The position numbers were made by a program, and so were the translations under genes. DNA of 9,396 nt, taken from NCBI GenBank assembly GCA_023410885.1, contig JAEYPI010000038.1, positions 1 to 9,396 on the forward strand, written 5' to 3'. Shown in pieces: positions 1-6,153 of the stretch. Positions within the stretch are counted from its first letter, which is position 1. Each line of letters begins with the position of its first letter. A model generated the notes under the pieces. The model made no database searches, was not told the DNA's origin, and saw nothing but the letters and a program-made list of their open reading frames with translations. Origin of the DNA: Bacillota bacterium. GTDB lineage: Bacteria; Bacillota; Clostridia; DSM-8532.

Positions 1-1146
1 GGTAGTAAGAACCTCGTCAATATCCGGGTAACCAGTGGAAGCCAATTCCGGTCTCTCAGCTTCATATTTCTTAGCTGTACAGGGCATGACCGATACAACG
101 AACATTTTCTCAGGATCAATACCCATTTTCTCTGCATAATAGGATTTTAAGACCGCACCAAACATGTTTTGGGGCGACTTGCAGCTGGAAAGGTTATCAA
201 GCATATCGGGATAGAAATGCTCGCAGAATTTAATCCAGCCAGGGCTACAGGAAGTAATGAGCGGCAGCTTTCCATTGTTCTTAATGCGATTAACCAGCTC
301 AGTGCCTTCTTCCATAATGGTAAGGTCAGCGGCGGTATCAGTATCAAACACTTTGGCAAAACCCAGCTTTTTAAGTGCAGCCACCATTTTACCTGTTACA
401 GGGGTACCAATGGGGTAGTCAAACTCTTCACCCAGGGCTGCACGAACTGCCGGAGCAGTCTGAACCACCACATGGAGATCCTTCTTGCTAAGAGCGTCCC
501 AAACCTTTTCGACAGAACTCTTTTCACGCAGCGCGCCAACTGGGCAGACGACGATACACTGACCACAATTGACACAGGGAGTATCCTTCAACGGCATATG
601 GAAGGGTGAAGCCACAATGGATCGGAAGCCTCTGTCTGTAGTCTCTATGGCTGATACGGTCTGCACATTCTTACAGACGCTGACACAGCGGCGGCAGAGC
701 ACACACTTATTAGGATCGCGTACAACTGAATGAGAAAGGTCATCAATGGGATAGCTTTGCAGCTCTCCTTCAAAGCGGATATCTTTGAGATTAAAATCTG
801 AAGCCAGCTTTTGAAGCTCGCAGTTTCTGCTTCTGACACAGGTCAGGCATTTCTTTTCATGAGCGGAAAGAATCAGCTCCAAAGTAACCCTGCGTGTTTC
901 ACGAATTTTGGGGCTATTGGTAGTAACCTTCAACCCCTCTGAGACCGGATACATACAAGCAGCTTGGAAGCTTCTTGCACCCACATCCACAATACACATG
1001 CGGCAGGCGCCGATCTCATTGATATCTTTGAGGAAGCAGAGGGTGGGGATATTAATGCCAGCACTCTTGGCAGCCTCAAGAACTGTTGTCCCCTTGGGGG
1101 CCTTCACTTCTTTACCGTCTATTGTTAATGTAACAAACTCGGACAT
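1..1146 (-). CDS. hydA: [FeFe]-hydrogenase catalytic subunit HydA (3' end outside window)
   Basis: My translation from the ATG at 1146 gives 382 codons without a stop, running off the left edge; roughly the last third of a usual ~570-residue enzyme is missing, including the third H-cluster motif. Seen in order: an N-terminal [2Fe-2S] domain (C37, C48, C51, C64); a His-Cys [4Fe-4S] site (H96, C100, C103, C109); two ferredoxin-type [4Fe-4S] motifs (C148/C151/C154/C158 and C191/C194/C197/C201); the start of the H domain with motif 1 as TSCSPGW (298-304) and motif 2 as MPCTAKKYE (354-362). Residues matching the proton path of Clostridium pasteurianus CpI are kept (E280, E283, R287, S320, C300). 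An AAGGAGA-type ribosome binding site precedes the ATG, 21 nt after the hydB stop. In this operon it should take electrons from HydB and make or oxidise H2 in the cytoplasm. The Ser after C300 is unusual against the textbook TSCCP motif. Family assignment is very secure; bifurcation is inferred from the operon. Confidence 0.97.
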   Translation of the reverse strand, partial: MSEFVTLTIDGKEVKAPKGTTVLEAAKSAGINIPTLCFLKDINEIGACRMCIVDVGARSFQAACMYPVSEGLKVTTNSPKIRETRRVTLELILSAHEKKCLTCVRSRNCELQKLASDFNLKDIRFEGELQSYPIDDLSHSVVRDPNKCVLCRRCVSVCKNVQTVSAIETTDRGFRSIVASPFHMPLKDTPCVNCGQCIVVCPVGALREKSSVEKVWDALSKKDLHVVVQTAPAVRAALGEEFDYPIGTPVTGKMVAALKKLGFAKVFDTDTAADLTIMEEGTELVNRIKNNGKLPLITSCSPGWIKFCEHFYPDMLDNLSSCKSPQNMFGAVLKSYYAEKMGIDPEKMFVVSVMPCTAKKYEAERPELASTGYPDIDEVLTT

Positions 1147-1167
1147 ATTCTTACACTCTCCTTCCTC

Positions 1168-2958
1168 TTACTTCTTCTCTATGGCGGCGAATTTGCAGGA
1201 ATCCATACAAACACCGCACTTAATACATTTGGAAGCATCGATTACATAGGGCTTTTTGATTTCACCTGAGATAGCGTTCACTGGGCACTTCTTGGCACAA
1301 AGGCTACAGCCCTTACACTTTTCAGGAATGATGCGGAAGTTCAGCATCGCCTTACAGACACCTGAAGGACATCTCTTTTCCTTAACATGGGCTTCGTACT
1401 CATCACGGAAGTATTTTAAGGTGCTCAAAACAGGGTTGGGCGCTGTCTGTCCAAGGCCGCAGAGTGCGCCTTGCTTAATGCTCTCAGCTAAAGCTTCGAG
1501 CTTCTCAATATCGCCTTCCTCACCCTTACCGTTTGTGATACGTTCAAGGATTTCATGCATACGCTTTGTTCCGATACGGCATGGCGGACACTTTCCACAG
1601 GATTCATCAACGGTGAATTCCAAGAAGAACTTAGCAATATCCACCATACAGTTGTCCTCGTCCATAACGATCAAACCACCTGAACCCATCATGGAGCCCA
1701 AAGCAATTAAGTTATCATAGTCAATAGGTGTGTCAATATGGCTGGCAGGAATACATCCGCCTGAAGGACCACCGGTTTGAGCTGCTTTAAACTTCTTGCC
1801 ATTGGGAATACCGCCGCCAATGTCATAAATGACTTCACGAAGGGTTGTACCCATGGGGATTTCAACAAGTCCTGTATTGTTGATCTTACCACCCACAGCA
1901 AAAACCTTGGTTCCCTTACTCTTTTCAGTACCGATGGAACTGAACCAATCAGCACCCTTTAAGAGGATAACAGGAATATTGGCATAGGTTTCAACATTGT
2001 TGAGGATGGTCGGCTTTTCCCAAAGTCCCTTAACGGCAGGGAAAGGAGGACGGGTTCTGGGTTCACCGCGTTTTCCTTCAATAGAGGTCATAAGAGCGGT
2101 TTCCTCACCGCAGACAAAAGCACCTGCACCAAGGCGGATATCCAAGTCAAAGGAGAAATCGGTGCCAAAAATATTCTTACCCAACAAACCGTATTCACGG
2201 GCCTGGTTGATGGCTATAGTAAGACGTTGTACAGCAATAGGATACTCGGCACGCACGTAAATATAGCCCTGGTTGGATCCTATGGCATAGCCGGCAATGG
2301 CCATGGCCTCGATGATCGTATGGGGATCGCCTTCAAGCACTGAACGATCCATGAAAGCACCGGGGTCGCCTTCGTCAGCGTTACAACAGACATATTTCTG
2401 ATCATTAACCTCTTGTGCAGCAAATTGCCACTTCATACCGGTAGAAAAGCCTGCGCCACCTCGGCCACGAAGACCGGATTTTTTGATTTCGGCTATAACC
2501 TCTGCAGGAGTCATCTCTGTAACAGCCTTTGCAAGGGCACCATACCCGTCACGCGCAATATACTCGTCAATGACCTCAGGGTTGATAACACCGCAGTTTC
2601 GAAGGGCAATTCGATGCTGGCGTGAAAAGAACCCGACATTTTCAAGGGACTTTGCTACATCCTCGGCATCCTTGTCCCCTAAGAGAAGACGCTTAACAAC
2701 ACGTCCTTTAACCAAGTGCTCATTAACTATTTCTTCAGCATCGTCGGGTGTAACATGGCAATATGTAGCACCCTCAGGATAAATCACCAGGATGGGGCCC
2801 TTCTCACAAAGACCAAAGCATCCTGTTTTAACAATCTTAACTTCTTTGTCAATACCATTAGCAGCTAATTGCTTCTCTAACCTGGCCATAATCTCAGGGG
2901 ATTTAGAAGCAACGCAACCGGTACCATTACAAATCAGGATATGGGACCTGTAAATCAT
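1168..2958 (-). CDS. hydB: NADH-binding flavoprotein subunit HydB of NAD-linked [FeFe]-hydrogenase
   Basis: A 596-residue NuoF-like subunit, normal for HydB. The N-terminal thioredoxin-fold [2Fe-2S] domain has C10, C15, C47 and C51. The FMN/NADH core follows, with GRGGAGFSTGMKW (165-177) and the NADEGDPGAF stretch (193-202). The NuoF [4Fe-4S] site is C454, C457, C460 and C500. Two C-terminal [4Fe-4S] ferredoxin motifs use C548/C551/C554/C558 and C578/C581/C584/C588. H524, C530 and C535 form a further possible metal site before them. HydB exchanges electrons with NAD(H) and passes them to HydA and, in bifurcating complexes, ferredoxin. The start at 2958 is chosen because AGGAGG lies 8 nt upstream and the protein then begins directly with the Cys domain. 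An in-frame start at 3060 would add 34 residues lying inside the preceding gene. The preceding gene ends 13 nt upstream and its stop codon touches this ribosome binding site, suggesting coupled translation. Confidence 0.97.
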   Translation of the reverse strand: MIYRSHILICNGTGCVASKSPEIMARLEKQLAANGIDKEVKIVKTGCFGLCEKGPILVIYPEGATYCHVTPDDAEEIVNEHLVKGRVVKRLLLGDKDAEDVAKSLENVGFFSRQHRIALRNCGVINPEVIDEYIARDGYGALAKAVTEMTPAEVIAEIKKSGLRGRGGAGFSTGMKWQFAAQEVNDQKYVCCNADEGDPGAFMDRSVLEGDPHTIIEAMAIAGYAIGSNQGYIYVRAEYPIAVQRLTIAINQAREYGLLGKNIFGTDFSFDLDIRLGAGAFVCGEETALMTSIEGKRGEPRTRPPFPAVKGLWEKPTILNNVETYANIPVILLKGADWFSSIGTEKSKGTKVFAVGGKINNTGLVEIPMGTTLREVIYDIGGGIPNGKKFKAAQTGGPSGGCIPASHIDTPIDYDNLIALGSMMGSGGLIVMDEDNCMVDIAKFFLEFTVDESCGKCPPCRIGTKRMHEILERITNGKGEEGDIEKLEALAESIKQGALCGLGQTAPNPVLSTLKYFRDEYEAHVKEKRCPSGVCKAMLNFRIIPEKCKGCSLCAKKCPVNAISGEIKKPYVIDASKCIKCGVCMDSCKFAAIEKK

Positions 2959-2966
2959 AAATCCAG

Positions 2967-2972
2967 CCTCCT
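2967..2972 (-). promoter_or_regulatory. Ribosome binding site of hydB
   Basis: AGGAGG sits 8 nt before the ATG at 2958 and overlaps the last base of the TGA stop (2972-2974) of the upstream ferredoxin-like gene. It decides the hydB start against the longer in-frame reading from 3060. Confidence 0.85.
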
Positions 2973-3340
2973 CATTTCTCTGCCGCACCGATTGTAAACT
3001 CGGTAACAGGCTTCTGGTTGACGATATGCTCTGCCACAATTCTTCTGGCCTTCTCAGCATCTAACTTAACATAGGTTGTTTTTTCACCATTGGCCTCAAT
3101 GATCTCAGCAACGGGCTCTAATCGACAAATACCCACGCAGCCTGTCATTGATACGGTAACATTTTGAATATTCCTTTTAGTGAGTTCCTCTATAAAGGCA
3201 CTCATAACAGGCTTTGCACCTGCTGCAATACCACATGTTGCCATTCCTACGATAATGCGAACCTTATTCTCATTCTCACGGATTGAAATTTCTTTTAACG
3301 CTTTCTCACGAATTGCTTTTAACTCTTCAACCGACTTCAT
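2972..3340 (-). CDS. Thioredoxin-like (2Fe-2S) ferredoxin-type protein of the hyd operon
   Basis: A 122-residue cytoplasmic protein with an N-terminal helix (about 1-25) and a thioredoxin-like ferredoxin fold like the N-terminus of HydB and the C-terminal half of NuoE. Only three cysteines are present: C36 in VGMATCGIAAGA, then C68 and C72 in TGCVGIC. The position of the second ligand (C15 in HydB) is Gly/Ala, so a standard four-Cys [2Fe-2S] site is not seen. From memory, the TCGIAAGA form recurs in this operon-associated family. The start is the ATG at 3340, preceded by GGAGGTG at good spacing; the earlier start at 3355 would lie before that site. The first 14 nt overlap the end of the ATPase gene. 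A protein of this type is part of the four-subunit hydrogenase of Acetobacterium woodii (HydD, from memory), so an accessory or subunit role is likely; electron transfer is not proven. Confidence 0.88.
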   Translation of the reverse strand: MKSVEELKAIREKALKEISIRENENKVRIIVGMATCGIAAGAKPVMSAFIEELTKRNIQNVTVSMTGCVGICRLEPVAEIIEANGEKTTYVKLDAEKARRIVAEHIVNQKPVTEFTIGAAEK

Positions 3341-3890
3341 CCAAAACACCTCCAAAAACCTCTATAATACCTTCGCTTAATGTATTCTGTATCCAATTAA
3401 CGACATCGCAATTATCTAAAGGAATGTCACCCAGTTCTTGTTTGATCTCATCCGTATCCAGCTTAAAAGCATTGCTACAGGACCAAAATTCAATCATCCA
3501 TCTTATTTTAGGGTTTGCCATGATCAACATTGCGAATGTCCCTGAAACGTCACCTAAAGGAATCCGATCGATATGATTCACAACAAAGTCCGCTCGCAAT
3601 AGGGTTCCTTTAAAAAGTTCCGATTGAATCAAAAGCTCTCCTCCCGCCATTTCAGCCGATTGCTTCAAAAGCGGAATCCCAAGTCCAACATCTCTGGTAG
3701 ACCTACTGGTCTTAAACGGATCCGTAACCATTTTTAAAAATTCCAAGTCCATGCCACTACCGTTGTCAATAAATTCACAAATCAGTTTAAGGGGATCACC
3801 CTGTACCTTCATGTTGAAGATAATACGGTCTGCTCCTGCCACTATGGAATTTTGTGCAATGTCCATTATATGGAGTGATAAATCCTTCAT
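3327..3890 (-). CDS. Small GHKL-type ATP-binding protein (histidine-kinase-like ATPase) in hyd operon
   Basis: A 187-residue soluble protein with the Bergerat ATP-binding fold of histidine kinases and anti-sigma kinases. The N box is DIAQNSIVAGA (10-20, Mg-ligand Asn14), the G1 box DNGSGM (42-47), the G2 box DVGLGIPLLK (67-76), and a GT pair follows at 95-96. There is no dimerisation/phosphoacceptor His domain, no sensor domain and no membrane segment, so it is not a normal two-component kinase. The C-terminal ~80 residues (from about 105) match no domain I can name. Its ATG lies 3 nt after the hydC stop with no clear ribosome binding site, which suggests translation coupled to hydC. Its 3' end overlaps the next gene by 14 nt. 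From memory such genes recur beside NuoE-type subunits in clostridial hydrogenase operons. Function is unassigned; redox-linked kinase or assembly roles would be guesses. Confidence 0.9.
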   Translation of the reverse strand: MKDLSLHIMDIAQNSIVAGADRIIFNMKVQGDPLKLICEFIDNGSGMDLEFLKMVTDPFKTSRSTRDVGLGIPLLKQSAEMAGGELLIQSELFKGTLLRADFVVNHIDRIPLGDVSGTFAMLIMANPKIRWMIEFWSCSNAFKLDTDEIKQELGDIPLDNCDVVNWIQNTLSEGIIEVFGGVLDEVG

Positions 3891-3893
3891 CGT

Positions 3894-4394
3894 TTAAGCA
3901 GATTCAGATTCTTTATCAAAATACTTTTGAAGGATAGCCGGAATATCATCAGCAGTGAGTCTTCCATAGACATCTTCATTGATCATGATAACCGGAGCAA
4001 GGCCACAGGCGCCGATACAGCGGCAGGCATCCAGAGAGAAGGTTCCGTCCGATGTACACTCTCCGCTCTTAATCTTGAGAATCTCGATAATCTTATCCAG
4101 GATCTGCCCTGCACCTTTAACATAGCAGGCTGTTCCCAAGCAAACACTGATTTTGTACTTGCCCTTGGGATTCAATGAAAACTGAGTGTAGAATGTAACC
4201 ACACCGTACACTTCTGCCAACGAGACATTGAGGCCCTCTGCTATTTTCTTTTGAACACTCATGGGAAGATAACCATATACTTCCTGAGCTTCATGCAGTG
4301 TAGGAATCAATGCTCCGCGGGTATCCTTGTACTTTGCGATTATTTTGTCCAATTCCTGTGCTTTGTTATCTGCACAGCTGCAACCGCAACTCAT
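3894..4394 (-). CDS. hydC: NuoE-like [2Fe-2S] subunit HydC of NAD-linked [FeFe]-hydrogenase
   Basis: A 166-residue NuoE-family protein of normal length. The helical N-terminal region carries the usual LHEAQEVYGYLP (33-44) and EVYGVVTFYTQF (61-72) stretches. The thioredoxin-like C-terminal half binds one [2Fe-2S] cluster through C85, C90 (C-x4-C) and C126, C130 (C-x3-C). In HydABC complexes this subunit sits beside the HydB flavin module and takes part in electron transfer with NAD(H). The start is ATG 4394, 7 nt after AGGAGGT; a longer in-frame reading from 4415 would start upstream of that ribosome binding site. The true N-terminus is then MSCGCSC, with three extra cysteines at 3, 5 and 7 that are not part of the standard cluster. 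It is the first gene of the operon, behind a promoter and Rex box, and ends 3 nt before the ATPase gene. Confidence 0.95.
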   Translation of the reverse strand: MSCGCSCADNKAQELDKIIAKYKDTRGALIPTLHEAQEVYGYLPMSVQKKIAEGLNVSLAEVYGVVTFYTQFSLNPKGKYKISVCLGTACYVKGAGQILDKIIEILKIKSGECTSDGTFSLDACRCIGACGLAPVIMINEDVYGRLTADDIPAILQKYFDKESESA

Positions 4395-4401
4395 AGTGCC
4401 A

Positions 4402-4408
4402 ACCTCCT
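4402..4408 (-). promoter_or_regulatory. Ribosome binding site of hydC
   Basis: AGGAGGT lies 7 nt before ATG 4394. It selects the 166-residue form of HydC over the form starting at 4415. Confidence 0.85.
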
Positions 4409-4445
4409 GAATCAATAATTGATAGGGTTTTTTATCAGCGAGAAT

Positions 4446-4463
4446 TTGTTAATTGATTAACAA
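4446..4463 (-). promoter_or_regulatory. Rex operator (redox-sensing repressor box) of the hyd operon
   Basis: The site reads TTGTTAATTGATTAACAA on the plus strand, a perfect 8-2-8 inverted repeat that extends one more pair to 4445-4464. It matches the known Firmicute Rex consensus TTGTTAA-N4-TTAACAA at every fixed position. It lies 11 nt downstream of the -10 element, overlapping the predicted early transcribed region, so bound Rex should block initiation or promoter escape. Rex is known to leave DNA when the NADH/NAD+ ratio is high, which would switch on this NADH-linked hydrogenase. The rex gene itself is not in the window. Confidence 0.9.
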
Positions 4464-4474
4464 AATCCTAGTTA

Positions 4475-4503
4475 ATTATATCACAAGAGCATTCATATTT
4501 CAA
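4475..4503 (-). promoter_or_regulatory. Main promoter of the hyd operon (SigA/sigma-70 type)
   Basis: On the minus strand a -35 element TTGAAA (4503-4498) is followed by a 17-nt spacer and a perfect -10 TATAAT (4480-4475), with TG one base upstream of the -10 (extended -10). Transcription should start near 4468, giving a leader of about 75 nt that contains the Rex box and the hydC ribosome binding site. Confidence 0.8.
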
Positions 4504-4517
4504 CAAATATTAAGGCT

Positions 4518-4555
4518 TTTGAGCAGATAATTATGTATACAATATACCGCTCAAA
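4518..4555. repeat. Interrupted inverted repeat upstream of the hyd promoter
   Basis: TTTGAGC (4518-4524) and GCTCAAA (4549-4555) are perfect 7-nt complements separated by 24 AT-rich bases, with a small TGTATACA palindrome (4534-4541) nearly at the centre. It lies about 15 bp upstream of the -35 element, where activator sites are common. No T tract follows on either strand, so it is not a terminator. Its function is unknown and chance is possible in AT-rich DNA. Confidence 0.4.
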
Positions 4556-4618
4556 TGTCTAATATATACAAAATCCAACAATTTTTAAGAGGAGTAAACA
4601 CAAGAAGGCTTTACGTAC

Positions 4619-4652
4619 AAAACAGAAAAGGAACCGGCTTTTAACCGGTTCC
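4619..4652 (-). terminator. Intrinsic terminator of the ABC/GldG/DUF4340 operon
   Basis: On the minus strand an 8-bp perfect stem, GGAACCGG paired with CCGGTTCC (arms 4645-4652 and 4630-4637), has a 7-nt loop and is followed at once by TTTTCTGTTTT. It begins 16 nt after the stop codon of the DUF4340 gene. On the plus strand no T tract follows, so it works in one direction. It separates the ABC operon from the hyd promoter. Confidence 0.9.
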
Positions 4653-4668
4653 CTAAAGGAATTCTTAC

Positions 4669-6153
4669 TTATGGATTCAATCCATCTATAAATTTTTGGT
4701 AGGCAGGGCGTATACCCATGCTCTCATTATCCAATTGACGATTACCCATGACCATACCTGTATATTGGCCATTCTTCACTAAGTAATAGCCATAACCATC
4801 CTGGGTCGGAATCAGCTCAATAACCACCACTTTATCAGGGTTAGCTTTTTCCATGGTATAAGTGAGTGTTGCAAAGGCTTTCCCTGACGGTGTGGCCTTG
4901 AAATCCAGCTTGTCGCCTGAGATTGCAATGGCACCCTGGTAATATTTCTTGAAAAGGGAGACCTGGTCGTCATTCTCCATCTTCTTTCCGTTGAAAACAA
5001 ACTCTTCATTTTCGGTATCTTCCTGGTCGGCCTTAATTAAGAGCACATCTTCCCTGCCGTCCAATTCAATGACCAGCTTCTCCACATCATAGATCATCGG
5101 GATATAAACAAAGGTGTCAATCAGGTCTATAAGTGGTGTGTCAATAAAGGTCAAGCCAGAAGATGAAACGGTAAAGACCACCGGATGACCTTCCATCTGG
5201 GCATAGTAGCTGGAATCATTAAGGCTGCCCAGCTTTAAGCTATAGCTCTTGCCGCCCATGGTATATTCAAAAACATACTTGGGCTTGTCAAGGCCATAGG
5301 TCGATAAATCAGCAGGGTTTTCTTCGATGAAGTCCGACACTCTGAAATCAACCAGCCAGGCAAGATACTTGGATAATTCGGCAGAATCGGCTTTGCGCTG
5401 CAGGGGTGAGGTCATCATCCACTCGGAAGTGGCATTATCCAAGAAGGTATCAAACATACTTGAACCGCTTTTGCTAAAGGCTAAGTTGGTGATATCCTCC
5501 ATCACTAAGGCTTCGGTACCATACAGATTGGTGTTCATAATGTCAAATTTATTATAGCAGAGGGAATCCCCCTTGTAGGAATCCAGCGTATAAACGGCAG
5601 GATTCCCTACCTTTCTGACATAATAGCTATCGCCTGTAGGTGTCTTATTGCCAATCTCTAAAGTGACTTCCTGCCCATCGGTTGAAAACAGGGTGATATC
5701 CCGAGACTTATCAAGGCCATAAATGGTTTCATCCTTGGGGTTCTCTTCAATTAGGCGCTTCGTTGTTGCAGTATCGGCGGCTAAAGCAATATCATCCACA
5801 ACTGAACTATCCACATCAAAGGAAGCGGTTACCCAAACGGTCTCCTTTTCTTTCACCTTCTCGGTGGTGCCATCACTTGTTTGATTGAGTTTTTCTATTT
5901 CGCGTTCTTCCTTAGTAAGAACAATGTCGCCACCTTCTCGTTTAAGAATGATCTTCGATATCTTATCCCTGCTCACCTCAACTAAATCGATCACATCAAC
6001 CTCAGTTGAAGATGAAGAGGAGGTTGGTGTGGGCGAGTTTGAAGCATTAGAGGCACCTAATTTGTCCTGATTAGTGCTTAAGAAGATGAAGGCGGCCACG
6101 AAGACCACAAGGATAACAGCAAGGACTGCGATCTTCTTCCAATTCTTCATCAT
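4669..6153 (-). CDS. DUF4340 domain membrane-anchored protein of ABC-2/GldG operon
   Basis: A 494-residue protein with a short basic N-terminus, one membrane helix (about 7-26), a Ser/Thr/Pro-rich linker (about 36-51) and a large extracytoplasmic part. No lipobox Cys is seen, so it is probably an uncleaved anchor. The outer part contains a clear internal duplication: EENP-x5-YGLD blocks at 136-147 and 277-288, each followed by a Gly-rich beta stretch, SYY and a G-x-P-x-V-x-T segment; the copies are 141 residues apart. This is typical of DUF4340 proteins, which accompany GldG-type ABC components; their role is not known. The start at 6153 is chosen because AGGAGGA lies 7 nt upstream and ATGA overlaps the GldG stop (4 nt). 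An in-frame TTG at 6174 lies upstream of that ribosome binding site and is rejected. It is the last gene of its operon. Confidence 0.9.
   Translation of the reverse strand: MMKNWKKIAVLAVILVVFVAAFIFLSTNQDKLGASNASNSPTPTSSSSSTEVDVIDLVEVSRDKISKIILKREGGDIVLTKEEREIEKLNQTSDGTTEKVKEKETVWVTASFDVDSSVVDDIALAADTATTKRLIEENPKDETIYGLDKSRDITLFSTDGQEVTLEIGNKTPTGDSYYVRKVGNPAVYTLDSYKGDSLCYNKFDIMNTNLYGTEALVMEDITNLAFSKSGSSMFDTFLDNATSEWMMTSPLQRKADSAELSKYLAWLVDFRVSDFIEENPADLSTYGLDKPKYVFEYTMGGKSYSLKLGSLNDSSYYAQMEGHPVVFTVSSSGLTFIDTPLIDLIDTFVYIPMIYDVEKLVIELDGREDVLLIKADQEDTENEEFVFNGKKMENDDQVSLFKKYYQGAIAISGDKLDFKATPSGKAFATLTYTMEKANPDKVVVIELIPTQDGYGYYLVKNGQYTGMVMGNRQLDNESMGIRPAYQKFIDGLNP

Noticed and set aside
169..609. 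Plus-strand open frame of 146 codons
   Set aside because: It is the antisense of the conserved hydA sequence, has no ribosome binding site and matches no family.
1147..1167. Possible terminator or promoter between hydB and hydA
   Set aside because: The 21-nt gap contains only the hydA ribosome binding site and no hairpin or promoter elements.
1256..1720. Plus-strand open frame of 154 codons
   Set aside because: It is antisense to the highly conserved C-terminal half of hydB; no independent coding evidence.
2959..3060. Longer in-frame start for hydB giving 34 extra residues
   Set aside because: The extension lies inside the ferredoxin-like gene, has no family similarity, and the AGGAGG at 2967-2972 clearly serves ATG 2958.
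4556..4618. Second promoter for the hyd operon just after the terminator
   Set aside because: TTG-containing and TATA-like words occur in this AT-rich DNA, but no pair with 16-18 nt spacing and good matches was found.
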